Positions 30,217 through 37,956 of a stretch of DNA of 64,000 nt are shown piece after piece. A model generated the notes under the pieces. It was not told where the DNA came from and ran no database searches. It saw only the letters and a list, made by a program, of their open reading frames with translations. The first letter of the stretch is position 1; each line of letters starts with the position of its first letter. This DNA comes from Sediminihaliea albiluteola (GTDB taxonomy: Bacteria; Pseudomonadota; Gammaproteobacteria; Pseudomonadales; Halieaceae): positions 806,001 to 870,000 of the forward strand of contig NZ_JACFXU010000014.1 of assembly GCF_014077625.1 (NCBI RefSeq), read 5' to 3'. The translations under genes and the position numbers were made by a program.

Positions 30217-30861
30217 TTAGCTCACGCCGTAGCGCTCGCGATACTGTCTCATCGCAGCTAAAGCTTCGGCAGAATCACCAGCTTGCTCTAAGTATTCAAT
30301 AATATGGCTCATATTAATAATGCTCAGCACAGGGATCTGGTGGGCTTGCTCGATTTCCTGAATAGCGGACAACTCACCGGCGCCCTTTTCTTCCCGGTTG
30401 AGACCTATCGCCACCCCTGCAAGGGTCGCATTGGCGCTCTCAATCATAGCAATCACCTCACGCACGGCAGTGCCAGCAGTGATGACATCGTCAATCACCA
30501 ATACTCGGCCCTTAAGCGGAGCGCCTACCAAGACGCCGCCCTCGCCATGATTTTTGGCTTCTTTACGGTTGTAAGCAAAGGGCACATCGCGATTGTGCTG
30601 CTCAGCCAAGGCAACTGCGGTAACCGCTGCCAGTGGAATGCCCTTGTAGGCCGGCCCCAGTAAGACATCAAATTCCAAGCCTGAATCAACAATACATTGG
30701 GCATAGCAGCGACCCAGTGCCGCCAGCGCTTTGCCGCTGTTAAAAGCACCTGCGTTAAAGAAGTAGGGACTGCTGCGCCCCGACTTCAAAGTGAACTCGC
30801 CAAAACGGAGCACCTCGTAGTGACGCGCCAACTCGATAAACTCAGTCTGATACCTTTGCAT
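30217..30861 (-). CDS. pyrE: Orotate phosphoribosyltransferase
   Basis: Makes OMP from orotate and PRPP in pyrimidine synthesis. The PRPP motif [13 protein letters not shown] lies near residue 120; [14 protein letters not shown] near 22 and [10 protein letters not shown] near 70 are family signatures. The ATG at 30861 gives [12 protein letters not shown] and 214 aa, the normal length; the upstream extension is not conserved. Divergent from crc. Confidence 0.97.
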   Translation of the reverse strand: MQRYQTEFIELARHYEVLRFGEFTLKSGRSSPYFFNAGAFNSGKALAALGRCYAQCIVDSGLEFDVLLGPAYKGIPLAAVTAVALAEQHNRDVPFAYNRKEAKNHGEGGVLVGAPLKGRVLVIDDVITAGTAVREVIAMIESANATLAGVAIGLNREEKGAGELSAIQEIEQAHQIPVLSIINMSHIIEYLEQAGDSAEALAAMRQYRERYGVS

Positions 30862-31038
30862 AATAGAGAAATGTCCTTTCGCGAGGTTTGCGGATTCCAC
30901 CAATCCGCTTTTTGCTGTATAAGGTGGGGATTTGAGCGTCTATAATAACAGGCTCGGCAACTAGGCTGTGTTTTTTATCCAGCTCTTTTGTGTGTATCAG
31001 TGTGGGAGTGGGTTTTGTACGTCCCGCAAAGTGCTTTG

Positions 31039-31055
31039 ACCTGAGAGGCTCAGGT
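31039..31055. promoter_or_regulatory. Inverted repeat in pyrE-crc divergent region
   Basis: ACCTGAG, AGG, CTCAGGT form a perfect 7-bp inverted repeat with a 3-bp spacer, ending 32 bp before the crc ATG. A TTGACC sequence (31036-31041) overlaps it, so it could be an operator across the -35 region. This is inference. Confidence 0.35.
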
Positions 31056-31087
31056 ATCATACACCCTCGCCTAATAAGGGATCATGA

Positions 31088-31855
31088 ATGAGGATTATCA
31101 GTTTCAGCGCCGATGGCATCAAAAATGCTGCCAAGCGGGGCTTTTACGACTGGCTGAGCGAGCAGGATGCTGATTTCGTCTGCATCCAAAACCTTCAGTG
31201 CAGTGAATACGATTTACAGGACAGTGTGTATTTCCCTCCGGAATACAACGCCTACTTCTTTGATGACGTCAACGGCAAGGCTAATGGCGTGGCTATTTAC
31301 TGCCGTCAGCTACCCAAAGCCATTATGACCGGCTTGGGCTTTGCCGATTTCGACATGGAAGGACGCTACATCCAGGCCGATTACGAAAACCTGAGTGTAG
31401 GCTGCCTATTAGCGCCCAGTGCCGAGACCGGTAATGCAGAACAACTCGCTCGCAAAGCCGAGTTTTATCAGCTGCTACAAGGCCACTTGTTCAAAATCCG
31501 CAACAAGCGCCGCGAGTTCATTATTTGCGGTGATTGGCAGTTTGCTCACACCGCCGCAGACGTTCAGGACACTGAGCGCAACAGCACTCAGTCTGGCTTT
31601 CTCGCTGAAGAGCGGCAGTGGATGGATGAGCTGATCGAGGGGGGGTATGTCGACGCCTTCCGCGAGGTCAACTCAGACAATGACGAGTTCAGCTGGTGGC
31701 CCGATGGCGAGCGCGGCTCTAATGGCTGGCGCAGCGACTTCCACATTGTCTCCAAAGGCTTGAAATACAATGTGGACTACGGCGTGATTTACAAAGCACG
31801 AGAGTTTGGCAACCACGCCCCAGTCATCATGGATTACGACATCGAGCTGAGCTAA
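31088..31855 (+). CDS. crc: Crc-like catabolite repression control protein
   Basis: A 255-aa endonuclease/exonuclease/phosphatase-fold protein related to ExoIII. In Pseudomonas, Crc acts with Hfq on A-rich mRNA sites to repress translation of catabolic genes rather than cutting nucleic acid. The start MRIISFSADGI, GVAIYCRQLPKAIMTGLGF and FSWWPDGE segments match Crc, and the catalytic Glu of ExoIII (LQE) reads IQN here, agreeing with loss of nuclease function. Location between pyrE and rph is that of Pseudomonas crc. Confidence 0.88.
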   Translation: MRIISFSADGIKNAAKRGFYDWLSEQDADFVCIQNLQCSEYDLQDSVYFPPEYNAYFFDDVNGKANGVAIYCRQLPKAIMTGLGFADFDMEGRYIQADYENLSVGCLLAPSAETGNAEQLARKAEFYQLLQGHLFKIRNKRREFIICGDWQFAHTAADVQDTERNSTQSGFLAEERQWMDELIEGGYVDAFREVNSDNDEFSWWPDGERGSNGWRSDFHIVSKGLKYNVDYGVIYKAREFGNHAPVIMDYDIELS

Positions 31856-31859
31856 AAGC

Positions 31860-32582
31860 TCAGCCCTCTGCTAAGGCCTGCTTCTGCAGGCCGATCAGCT
31901 CGCTGACCCCCGCTGCGGCGAGGTCTAGCATCGCGTTTAACTCTTCGCGCTGAAATGGCGCACCTTCAGCAGTGCCTTGCACTTCGATCAGGCCGCCGTC
32001 CTCGCCCATCACCACATTCATATCGGTATCGGCAGAGGAGTCCTCTGGGTAGTCCAGGTCCAATACTGGCACTCCCTGATACACACCCACTGACACCGAG
32101 CCAATCAGCTGCCGCAAAGGATCCTGTACAATCAGTTTTTTGCGCTGCAAATAGTTAAGCGCATCAACGAGCGCCACACAGGCACCGGTAATTGCGGCTG
32201 TGCGGGTACCACCATCGGCCTGAATCACATCGCAATCAATCGTAATGGTGTGTTCGCCGAGCTTTTTAAGGTCAATCGCAGCACGCAAAGAACGGCCAAT
32301 TAAGCGCTGAATTTCAACCGTGCGCCCACCTTGCTTACCACGAGCCGCCTCGCGCCCCATCCGCGAGCCCGTCGAACGCGGCAGCATGCCGTACTCCGCC
32401 GTGACCCAGCCACTGCCGCTACCACGCAAAAATCGCGGCACCCCAGCTTCCACCGATGCGGTACAAATCACTCGGGTGGCGCCAAAGTCGACCAGCACTG
32501 AACCCTCGGCGTGGCAGGTAAAGTTGCGAGTAATCTTTATATCTCGAAGTTGATTGGGCGCTCGGCCACTGGGACGCTGCAT
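31860..32582 (-). CDS. rph: Ribonuclease PH
   Basis: Phosphorolytic 3'-exoribonuclease trimming tRNA precursors. The 240-aa protein begins [13 protein letters not shown], the family start, and has [42 protein letters not shown] and [14 protein letters not shown] motifs. It converges with crc (4 bp apart) and is divergent from yicC. Confidence 0.97.
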   Translation of the reverse strand: MQRPSGRAPNQLRDIKITRNFTCHAEGSVLVDFGATRVICTASVEAGVPRFLRGSGSGWVTAEYGMLPRSTGSRMGREAARGKQGGRTVEIQRLIGRSLRAAIDLKKLGEHTITIDCDVIQADGGTRTAAITGACVALVDALNYLQRKKLIVQDPLRQLIGSVSVGVYQGVPVLDLDYPEDSSADTDMNVVMGEDGGLIEVQGTAEGAPFQREELNAMLDLAAAGVSELIGLQKQALAEG

Positions 32583-32726
32583 GAGGGGCTAACTCCTATT
32601 GGTAAAGGGGGCGAAGTATACGCCAGCGGGATATCACTTGCAGGATAGTCTGCGCAGCCGCTGTGAGGGGCGATATCAAACTGCTACACTCATTCGTTTA
32701 CTTATGTCAGAGATGTTTGTTTGCCA

Positions 32727-33596
32727 ATGATCCACAGCATGACCGCCTTTGCTCGAGAGTCGATGAGTACCGATATGGGCACCCTCACCGTAGAAATTCG
32801 CACGGTCAATCACCGCTATTTGGACTGCAACTTTAAACTTCCCGACAGCCTGCGCTCACTGGAGAGCGGCTTCCGAGAGCAGGCCAGCAAAGCCCTGGCC
32901 CGAGGTAAGCTCGATTGTTTCGTGCGCCTGCAGAGCCAGGGGGTAACCGCCAGCAGCGCACTCAATATTGACTCGGCACGACTTCAGCAAGTGCTGAGTG
33001 CGGCGCAGCAGATCGCCGAGCTCTCTCCAGAGAGCCAAGCTCTGAACCCGCTGGAGGTCTTGGCTTTCCCCGGTGTCTGCACAAGCCCCGAAGACAGTGA
33101 AAAGGCACTGCAGCAGTCGGCAACAGCGCTTTTTAAGCAGGCCCTAGATAGCCTGCGCGAAAATCGAGCCCGAGAGGGGGAGAAGCTCGAACAAATGATT
33201 CTAGAGCGGCTTGAGCAAGTCGCTAGCGAGCTCGCCCAATTGCGTCAGCAGTTGCCACAGCTAATGGAGCAGCAGCGCCAACGGGTGATTAAGCGTATTC
33301 AAGACTTAGAGGTGGACATTGACCAGGGGCGTTTAGAGCAAGAGCTTGTCTTTATGGCTCAAAAGGCTGACGTCGACGAAGAGCTCGACCGCCTAGATGC
33401 CCATATCGCAGAAGTTCGCCACAGCCTCAACAAAGGCGGCCCCTGCGGCCGGCGGCTCGATTTTTTGATGCAAGAATTTAACCGCGAAGCCAATACACTC
33501 AGCTCCAAATCAACGGCGATCAGCACCACTCAGAGTGCGGTGGAGCTCAAAGTGTTGATTGAGCAGATGCGGGAGCAGGTGCAGAATATTGAATGA
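32727..33596 (+). CDS. yicC: YicC family protein; 3' end is the island attachment site
   Basis: YicC/YloC endoribonuclease-family protein, 289 aa from the ATG at 32727 (MIHSMTAFARES), as in the family; an upstream TTG is rejected. Family signatures are VEIRTVNHRYLD, FMAQKADVDEELDRLDAH and GRRLDFLMQEFNREANTLSSKS near the C-terminus. Its last codons (EQVQNIE) lie in the left copy of the island's direct repeat. The stop TGA comes from island DNA; the empty chromosome would end in TAA (see the right copy at 58675-58696). The protein is therefore intact. Confidence 0.96.
   Translation: MIHSMTAFARESMSTDMGTLTVEIRTVNHRYLDCNFKLPDSLRSLESGFREQASKALARGKLDCFVRLQSQGVTASSALNIDSARLQQVLSAAQQIAELSPESQALNPLEVLAFPGVCTSPEDSEKALQQSATALFKQALDSLRENRAREGEKLEQMILERLEQVASELAQLRQQLPQLMEQQRQRVIKRIQDLEVDIDQGRLEQELVFMAQKADVDEELDRLDAHIAEVRHSLNKGGPCGRRLDFLMQEFNREANTLSSKSTAISTTQSAVELKVLIEQMREQVQNIE
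33573..33594 (+). repeat. attL (left direct repeat)
   Basis: GAGCAGGTG followed by the 13-bp core CAGAATATTGAAT, matching the right copy at 58675-58696 except at two positions before the core. It encodes the last residues of YicC. Crossover should lie inside the 13-bp identical core. Confidence 0.88.
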
Positions 33597-33693
33597 TGTT
33601 CTTGGCTGTTCAGAAGTGTTCTTTGTTGTCTTTAAATTCAGAGACTTAATAAATTTTGATGACCAACGTGTTCGTGTAAGTTCTGCCAAGTTT

Positions 33694-33710
33694 GGGTAGT
33701 GGTGGGTAGT
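33694..33710 (+). repeat. Paired TGGGTAGT repeats, left end
   Basis: TGGGTAGTG and TGGGTAGTA occur in tandem, starting at 33693 and 33703 (10-bp period), about 100 bp inside attL. The same ordered pair recurs inside attR. Probably integrase or excisionase arm-type binding sites; inference. Confidence 0.55.
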
Positions 33711-33712
33711 AG

Positions 33713-33764
33713 ATTGGGGAGTATTTTCTCGCTATATTGTGTCGGCGAGATTGTACTCCCCAAT
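33713..33764. promoter_or_regulatory. Two-tier inverted repeat before the integrase
   Basis: ATTGGGGAGTA (33713-33723) pairs exactly with TACTCCCCAAT (33754-33764), and nested inside CTCGC (33728-33732) pairs with GCGAG (33745-33749), with 4-bp spacers on both sides. The element ends 18 bp before the integrase GTG and has TATATT in its centre, so it could be an operator over the int promoter or a long RNA hairpin. Confidence 0.5.
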
Positions 33765-33782
33765 TTGTTTTGAGGCAGGAAG

Positions 33783-35024
33783 GTGGGCAAGCTACACGAC
33801 AAAACCGTCAAGAAATTAATCAAAGAGAAGCCATCCGTGCGGCATGCCGATGGCAACGGCCTCTATCTCATGACCCCCAAGCGTGGCGACGCCTACTGGA
33901 TGCTGCGCTACACCACAACAGCGACCAAGCTTCGGCGTGAATACACCATCGGGAAAGTAGAAGACTGGTCACTGGCAGACGCCCGCGATGAGGCGGCGAA
34001 GCTGAGGTTGGCGATTAAGCGGGAGGGGGCCGATCCGGTGCAGGAGCGGCAGAAGGTCAACCAGAACCCCTTCAAAACACTCAATGACCTTTACGCCGAC
34101 TACTACGAGCTTCGCAAGCGCGAGATAGCGTCCCACCAGAAAGAGAAGAGCCTGTACGAGCGCGAGGTCGCCTGGCGTATTGGGAAGGTGGAGCTGGATA
34201 AAATTCGGCCAGTGGATGTCAGTGAGATCCTGCGCGATGTCGCCAACGGCTATGACGACAATAAGCCTCGCCCGACCATTTCAAACGACCTGATGCGCCT
34301 GCTGAGGAACCTGTTCGACCATGGCATCAAACTGGATGTCACCAGGTTCAATCCCGCCTCGCCATTTCGCCCCAGAGATGCCGGTGGGGAGGAGAAGGCC
34401 GCCAACTACCCAATGACGGAACCAGAGGTTATCGAGTTCTTCACCAGGCTTCGGGTGATTCCGGCGCAGTTCAGCCGAGAGAATTACCTGGCCTGCGCCC
34501 TGTTGATAGCGACCTGTACACGAAAGATGGAGCTTCTGGCAGCACCCTGGTCGGAATTCGACCTGGAGAACCGCATCTGGTATCTGCCCGAAGAGAGGAC
34601 AAAAAAGAGAAGAGCCATCGATATTCCGCTCACGGAGCCTGCAGTGGAATGGCTGAACGAACTGAAGGTGCGCTCATGCGGTAGTGAGTGGGTCTTTCCA
34701 GCCCGCAGGATCAGCAAAAAGGCCCGGACTCCGCACGTGTGTGAAAATACGCTTAACCACGCGCTCAAGAAACTCTTTGAGAAGAATTTCTTCTCATTCG
34801 ACAAGCGCCGTGTCCACGATTTGCGTGGTACGGCCAGAACGAAGCTGGGGGAACTTGGCTTTGATGACAATCTGGCCCAGCGCTGCCTGAATCAGTTACC
34901 CGGCAACCGGACGGACCGTGTGTATAACAAGCATGCATATTTTGAAGAACGGAGGGCAGCTCACGAGGCGCTCTGTGAATGGTTAGCGCCCATCGTGAGA
35001 GGTGAGGTCAGTTCTGGAGAGTAA
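33783..35024 (+). CDS. int: P4-type tyrosine integrase
   Basis: Site-specific recombinase, 413 aa, for insertion at yicC. N-terminal DUF4102 arm-binding domain (about 1-90, with HADGNGLYLMTPKRGDAYW), core-binding domain (about 95-190) and catalytic domain with Arg247 (TCTRKMELL), His345 and Arg348 (HDLR) and the nucleophile Tyr386 (NKHAYFEERR). The position normally held by the second conserved His (LxH) reads Gln371. The GTG start has GAGG 7 bases upstream. Immediately inside attL, as expected for its own element. Confidence 0.93.
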   Translation: MGKLHDKTVKKLIKEKPSVRHADGNGLYLMTPKRGDAYWMLRYTTTATKLRREYTIGKVEDWSLADARDEAAKLRLAIKREGADPVQERQKVNQNPFKTLNDLYADYYELRKREIASHQKEKSLYEREVAWRIGKVELDKIRPVDVSEILRDVANGYDDNKPRPTISNDLMRLLRNLFDHGIKLDVTRFNPASPFRPRDAGGEEKAANYPMTEPEVIEFFTRLRVIPAQFSRENYLACALLIATCTRKMELLAAPWSEFDLENRIWYLPEERTKKRRAIDIPLTEPAVEWLNELKVRSCGSEWVFPARRISKKARTPHVCENTLNHALKKLFEKNFFSFDKRRVHDLRGTARTKLGELGFDDNLAQRCLNQLPGNRTDRVYNKHAYFEERRAAHEALCEWLAPIVRGEVSSGE

Positions 35025-35044
35025 AGGGGCCACTCAGGCCCCTT
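35024..35044. terminator. Hairpin at convergent int / AlpA-like gene ends
   Basis: AAGGGGCC (35024-35031), loop ACTCA, GGCCCCTT (35037-35044): an 8-bp GC-rich stem spanning the stop codons of both converging genes. T-runs after the stem are short, so termination is plausible but not certain. Confidence 0.55.
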
Positions 35045-35276
35045 GCTGTTCAATCCAGGCCAGCAGATCGGATAATCGCCAGGCTACCGAATTACAGCCC
35101 AGCTTTAGTCGCGCCGGAGCAATTTTCTTTCGTTCCAACGACCACCATTGAGTGCGGCTGACGCCGGTAATCGCGCGGCGATCTGGTTCCCGGACCAGTC
35201 GTTCGCACTGCCCGGAACGGGCCAGCAACTTGGTTCGCAGTTCTTCCGGGGGCGGGCAGAAGCTTTTATCACTCAT
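35034..35276 (-). CDS. AlpA-like DNA-binding protein
   Basis: An 80-aa helix-turn-helix protein of the AlpA/phage-regulator type: RREPDRRAITGVSRTQWW-like core region and the ending CNSVAWRLSDLLAWIEQQG, the usual recognition-and-wing pattern. AlpA-type proteins act as excisionases or transcriptional activators of integrases. It overlaps the 3' end of the DUF927 gene by 8 bp, last gene of a three-gene operon converging on int. Confidence 0.72.
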   Translation of the reverse strand: MSDKSFCPPPEELRTKLLARSGQCERLVREPDRRAITGVSRTQWWSLERKKIAPARLKLGCNSVAWRLSDLLAWIEQQGA

Positions 35277-37005
35277 CCTCTGCTACCTCCGAATCATCAG
35301 TGGGAATACTGGGAAACTGGGAAAGCTCGTCAGTATCGGGTAGCTCCTTCCAGAATGCTCGTACCCGATCAGGCCATAGTGCAAAAAATCTCTCGGAGCG
35401 ATCCCGCAACTTAATTTTCACGGTTCCGCGACTTTCTTCATTTGTTTCCAGGAAGCCCTTCTGAAAGAGCGGTGCGATGTGCCGCATATAGCGACTTGGT
35501 AAGCCCAGCTCTTCTAGAAAGGTATTTTTCGGAATCAGCCACTGTCTTTCGCCGTTCACGTCACGCCTAAGGCCGATCATTCTTCCGTAATCCCCAAGCT
35601 CGATTTTGGCGAAGCGATGGGTCCAGCCAACAACTGCGCGATGTAGGCGGGTTAGTACACGATGTTCTTCGGTATCAAAAAAGTGGCCACGATTCTGTAA
35701 CCAAGCCGCTATGACCTTCTCCACGGCCTGCACTGAGCTTGCTTCCGTCCAGGGCACGATATAGTTCCTGCATGCGAGGCACAGTGCTACGGCTACGAGT
35801 GCAAAGCGCTTGAGCACACGGATTACCTGAGAGGCCATATGTGGGGTAACCCACAAATTCAGCAGTTTCCTGGTTTCCCGCTGGATGTAAGCGGGCAGCT
35901 CATCAATGTCGTCGGTCAGGCGCTCGACCCATTCGCGAAATAAAGTGCCGTAGTATTGTCTGGTGTGGCTTTTTAGCGTATCGACCAACTCCTGAGAGCT
36001 TGAAAGCCCATGCAAATCATCAAATGCGCCAAAGCGCCCGAAAACGGGAATTTCAACAAGGCGGTTTTCTTGCCCCGCTTTCACCTGCTTCCCAAGTTGC
36101 TGAAAAATATCTGAAAGACAGATTTCACCTGAGCTTAGTACCAACGTGCGCCAGTGAGTCTGAGGCGCGAGGTCTCCGGTGATTTTAGCGCGAAGTTTAC
36201 TTGCGCCATTCATGATGTGGTATGTGGCTGTATCGACGTCTTCGGGCTTGGCCAAGCCGATTTCATCGAGTGCCAGCAACATATCATTATGCTCAGCAGA
36301 AACTGCCGCCAGGCCGTTAGAGGTCGATATCCAACTTCGCATGAACGTCGGTGCACCACAAACGCTGGTGGCCACCTGAAGCATTGTGGTTTTCCCAGAT
36401 CCGGAGGGGCCTGCAAGGTGGAAGGCACCGTTCTCCAGGTCGGCGGGCTGCAGCATTGGCGCAGCCAGAGCCACGCCGACACTGAACATCGCCAGGGGAT
36501 TTCCCGCACAGAGCCGGCCTACGTGGACTTGCCAGTCCTGCAGAGAGCCCATTTCTTGCAGAATGGGTGACGTTAAGAGTTGCCCGACAAAATGATGTTG
36601 CTCATTCGCCTGACCTGCCGTCCAGCCGCTCGTCGCGAAGACGGTATCATGCCAGCCTGTGCGATCAACCGTGATCGCGGGCGGCGCTTTTGCCATCTCC
36701 TCTAGTAGGTAGTGTTGCAGTCGTGTCCAGCTAAGGTTGCCGGGTTCCAGCGGGTAACCGGTATCCACCAGCAGTTCTCGTATTTGGCGCGCGTTGTCCC
36801 CATTCAAATTCCGTGCATAAACCACCTCTCTCAGCAGAACGCTGTCCATGTTTTTCCACTGTAGCAGCGCACCGTGACCGTGAGTCTTATTCGAGAGGCG
36901 CGTTCTGGCAATAACCTCAATCCACCCGCCAACGCGCTGCCACTGCTCCGAGCTATAGCAGTACAAGCCCGAATCCCTCAACTGAAATGTCATTTGTGCC
37001 CCCAT
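35269..37005 (-). CDS. DUF927 ATPase (helicase-like)
   Basis: A 578-aa DUF927-type P-loop protein common on phages, plasmids and islands. Walker A GPSGSGKTT lies near residue 200, with MLLALDEIGLA (Walker B) about 70 residues later; the C-terminal part has a winged-helix-like region. It may be an SF3-like helicase in element maintenance or replication; this is inference. ATG 37005 overlaps the upstream AlpA stop (TGATG); a GTG at 37008 is the alternative. Residue WKNMDSVLL shows the DUF927 N-terminal region. Confidence 0.75.
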   Translation of the reverse strand: MGAQMTFQLRDSGLYCYSSEQWQRVGGWIEVIARTRLSNKTHGHGALLQWKNMDSVLLREVVYARNLNGDNARQIRELLVDTGYPLEPGNLSWTRLQHYLLEEMAKAPPAITVDRTGWHDTVFATSGWTAGQANEQHHFVGQLLTSPILQEMGSLQDWQVHVGRLCAGNPLAMFSVGVALAAPMLQPADLENGAFHLAGPSGSGKTTMLQVATSVCGAPTFMRSWISTSNGLAAVSAEHNDMLLALDEIGLAKPEDVDTATYHIMNGASKLRAKITGDLAPQTHWRTLVLSSGEICLSDIFQQLGKQVKAGQENRLVEIPVFGRFGAFDDLHGLSSSQELVDTLKSHTRQYYGTLFREWVERLTDDIDELPAYIQRETRKLLNLWVTPHMASQVIRVLKRFALVAVALCLACRNYIVPWTEASSVQAVEKVIAAWLQNRGHFFDTEEHRVLTRLHRAVVGWTHRFAKIELGDYGRMIGLRRDVNGERQWLIPKNTFLEELGLPSRYMRHIAPLFQKGFLETNEESRGTVKIKLRDRSERFFALWPDRVRAFWKELPDTDELSQFPSIPTDDSEVAEDE

Positions 37006-37205
37006 CACAGCTGGTCCAGCCAGTCACGAACATCCTGGATCCGGAATCGGACAGCTCGTCCCTGTGGGTTAGGTTTAATGGGAGACGGAAAACGACCGGC
37101 CTGTACATACCTCCGCAGCGTGGCCTGAGAAAGCTGGGTGACGGCGCAAACTTCCTCGTAGGTGAGTAAGCGTTCGTTGGTTTCACTGGAAAACATGGGT
37201 CTCAT
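37005..37205 (-). CDS. AlpA/excisionase-like HTH protein
   Basis: A 66-aa protein with a MerR/AlpA-type winged helix-turn-helix: LTYEEVCAVTQLSQATLRRYVQAGRFP and a C-terminal GRAVRFRIQDVRDWL. Such proteins direct excision (recombination directionality factor) or regulate the integrase, as rdfM does in yicC-targeting islands. It heads the operon with DUF927 and the second AlpA-like gene. Its SD CAGGAG sits inside an inverted repeat (37208-37243). Confidence 0.78.
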   Translation of the reverse strand: MRPMFSSETNERLLTYEEVCAVTQLSQATLRRYVQAGRFPSPIKPNPQGRAVRFRIQDVRDWLDQL

Positions 37206-37956
37206 TGAATACTCCTGGTGCGTTTTTAAATTTCAGGAGTATTGTGAGTAATCCGCAGTCTGGACCAGAACTCTGGAGTTGCCCAATTCGGGCGCAAAGA
37301 GAAATATATCTGTAACCAGCTGAATTTAAATACTAAATATTCTTAGTTTGAGCTTTTTTTCGTTGGAATAGGCGGTTTTCAATGCATTTCTGATGAAAAC
37401 TTGAGCAGTATTTGGTGCCCGATACCATCACGGTATCGGTTCACGGAACGGTAACGTCGAGTGACTTTCACATGTGAAAGTTTTTGGCGTCAGCTACCGC
37501 GCACTGATCAGGACAGCCTCACAAAGTCGCTTTTCGAGACCCGGTAAACCTGCCACATGCTCCCGAATCGTAAACAACCTTCGAAAGGTCCTTTCCAAGC
37601 CCCTTTGCGTTAACCGATGTGGTTGAGGAATCGTTCCACAGCCATGGGGGGATGTGTGGCCCATGCTAAATAGTGGTGAGTAAAGGCCTGGTCGCGGCGG
37701 ATAGCTTAAGGTCCCAAATGAATTATGGTAACCGGCACTCAAAGCCCAGGCGGCCAATGACGGGCCGTCTGGGAGCGAATCGGGAAGGTCCCAAATCAGA
37801 TAGTTATGTGGAAAGAAACTGGAAAGTCCCTTGGCAACGGAAGACGTTTTTTCATTCAGATGCTTGTTGCGCCCGAAAAAGGCAAAAGCACGGCCCATCA
37901 AAATGACCAAGTCCGGTTAGCATCATTCATGCGTTCAGAACGAGAGGAGTAAGCAA
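37206..37956. other. Non-coding 750-bp region: candidate origin of transfer and xis-operon promoter
   Basis: No credible gene is present; the longest ORF inside (37494-37910, minus) looks like chance. It is unusually structured: inverted repeats at 37208-37243, 37419-37439 (CCGATACC/GGTATCGG), an 18-bp palindrome at 37464-37481 (ACTTTCACATGTGAAAGT, then a T-run), and an 11-bp stem at 37745-37773 (one G-T pair) framed by two copies of AAGGTCCCAAAT (37708-37719, 37785-37796). In SXT/R391 elements oriT lies directly upstream of mobI, as this region does here. Confidence 0.5.
37208..37243. promoter_or_regulatory. Inverted repeat over the xis-like SD
   Basis: AATACTCCTG (37208-37217) and CAGGAGTATT (37234-37243) are exact inverted copies. 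On the minus strand the left arm is the ribosome-binding site CAGGAG of the AlpA-like gene, so the repeat could be an operator or a hairpin hiding the start. Confidence 0.45.

Noticed and set aside
37494-37910. A 138-codon minus-strand ORF in the candidate oriT region
   Set aside because: Crosses all the hairpins and repeats of the region, has no SD, and resembles no protein; treated as non-coding.
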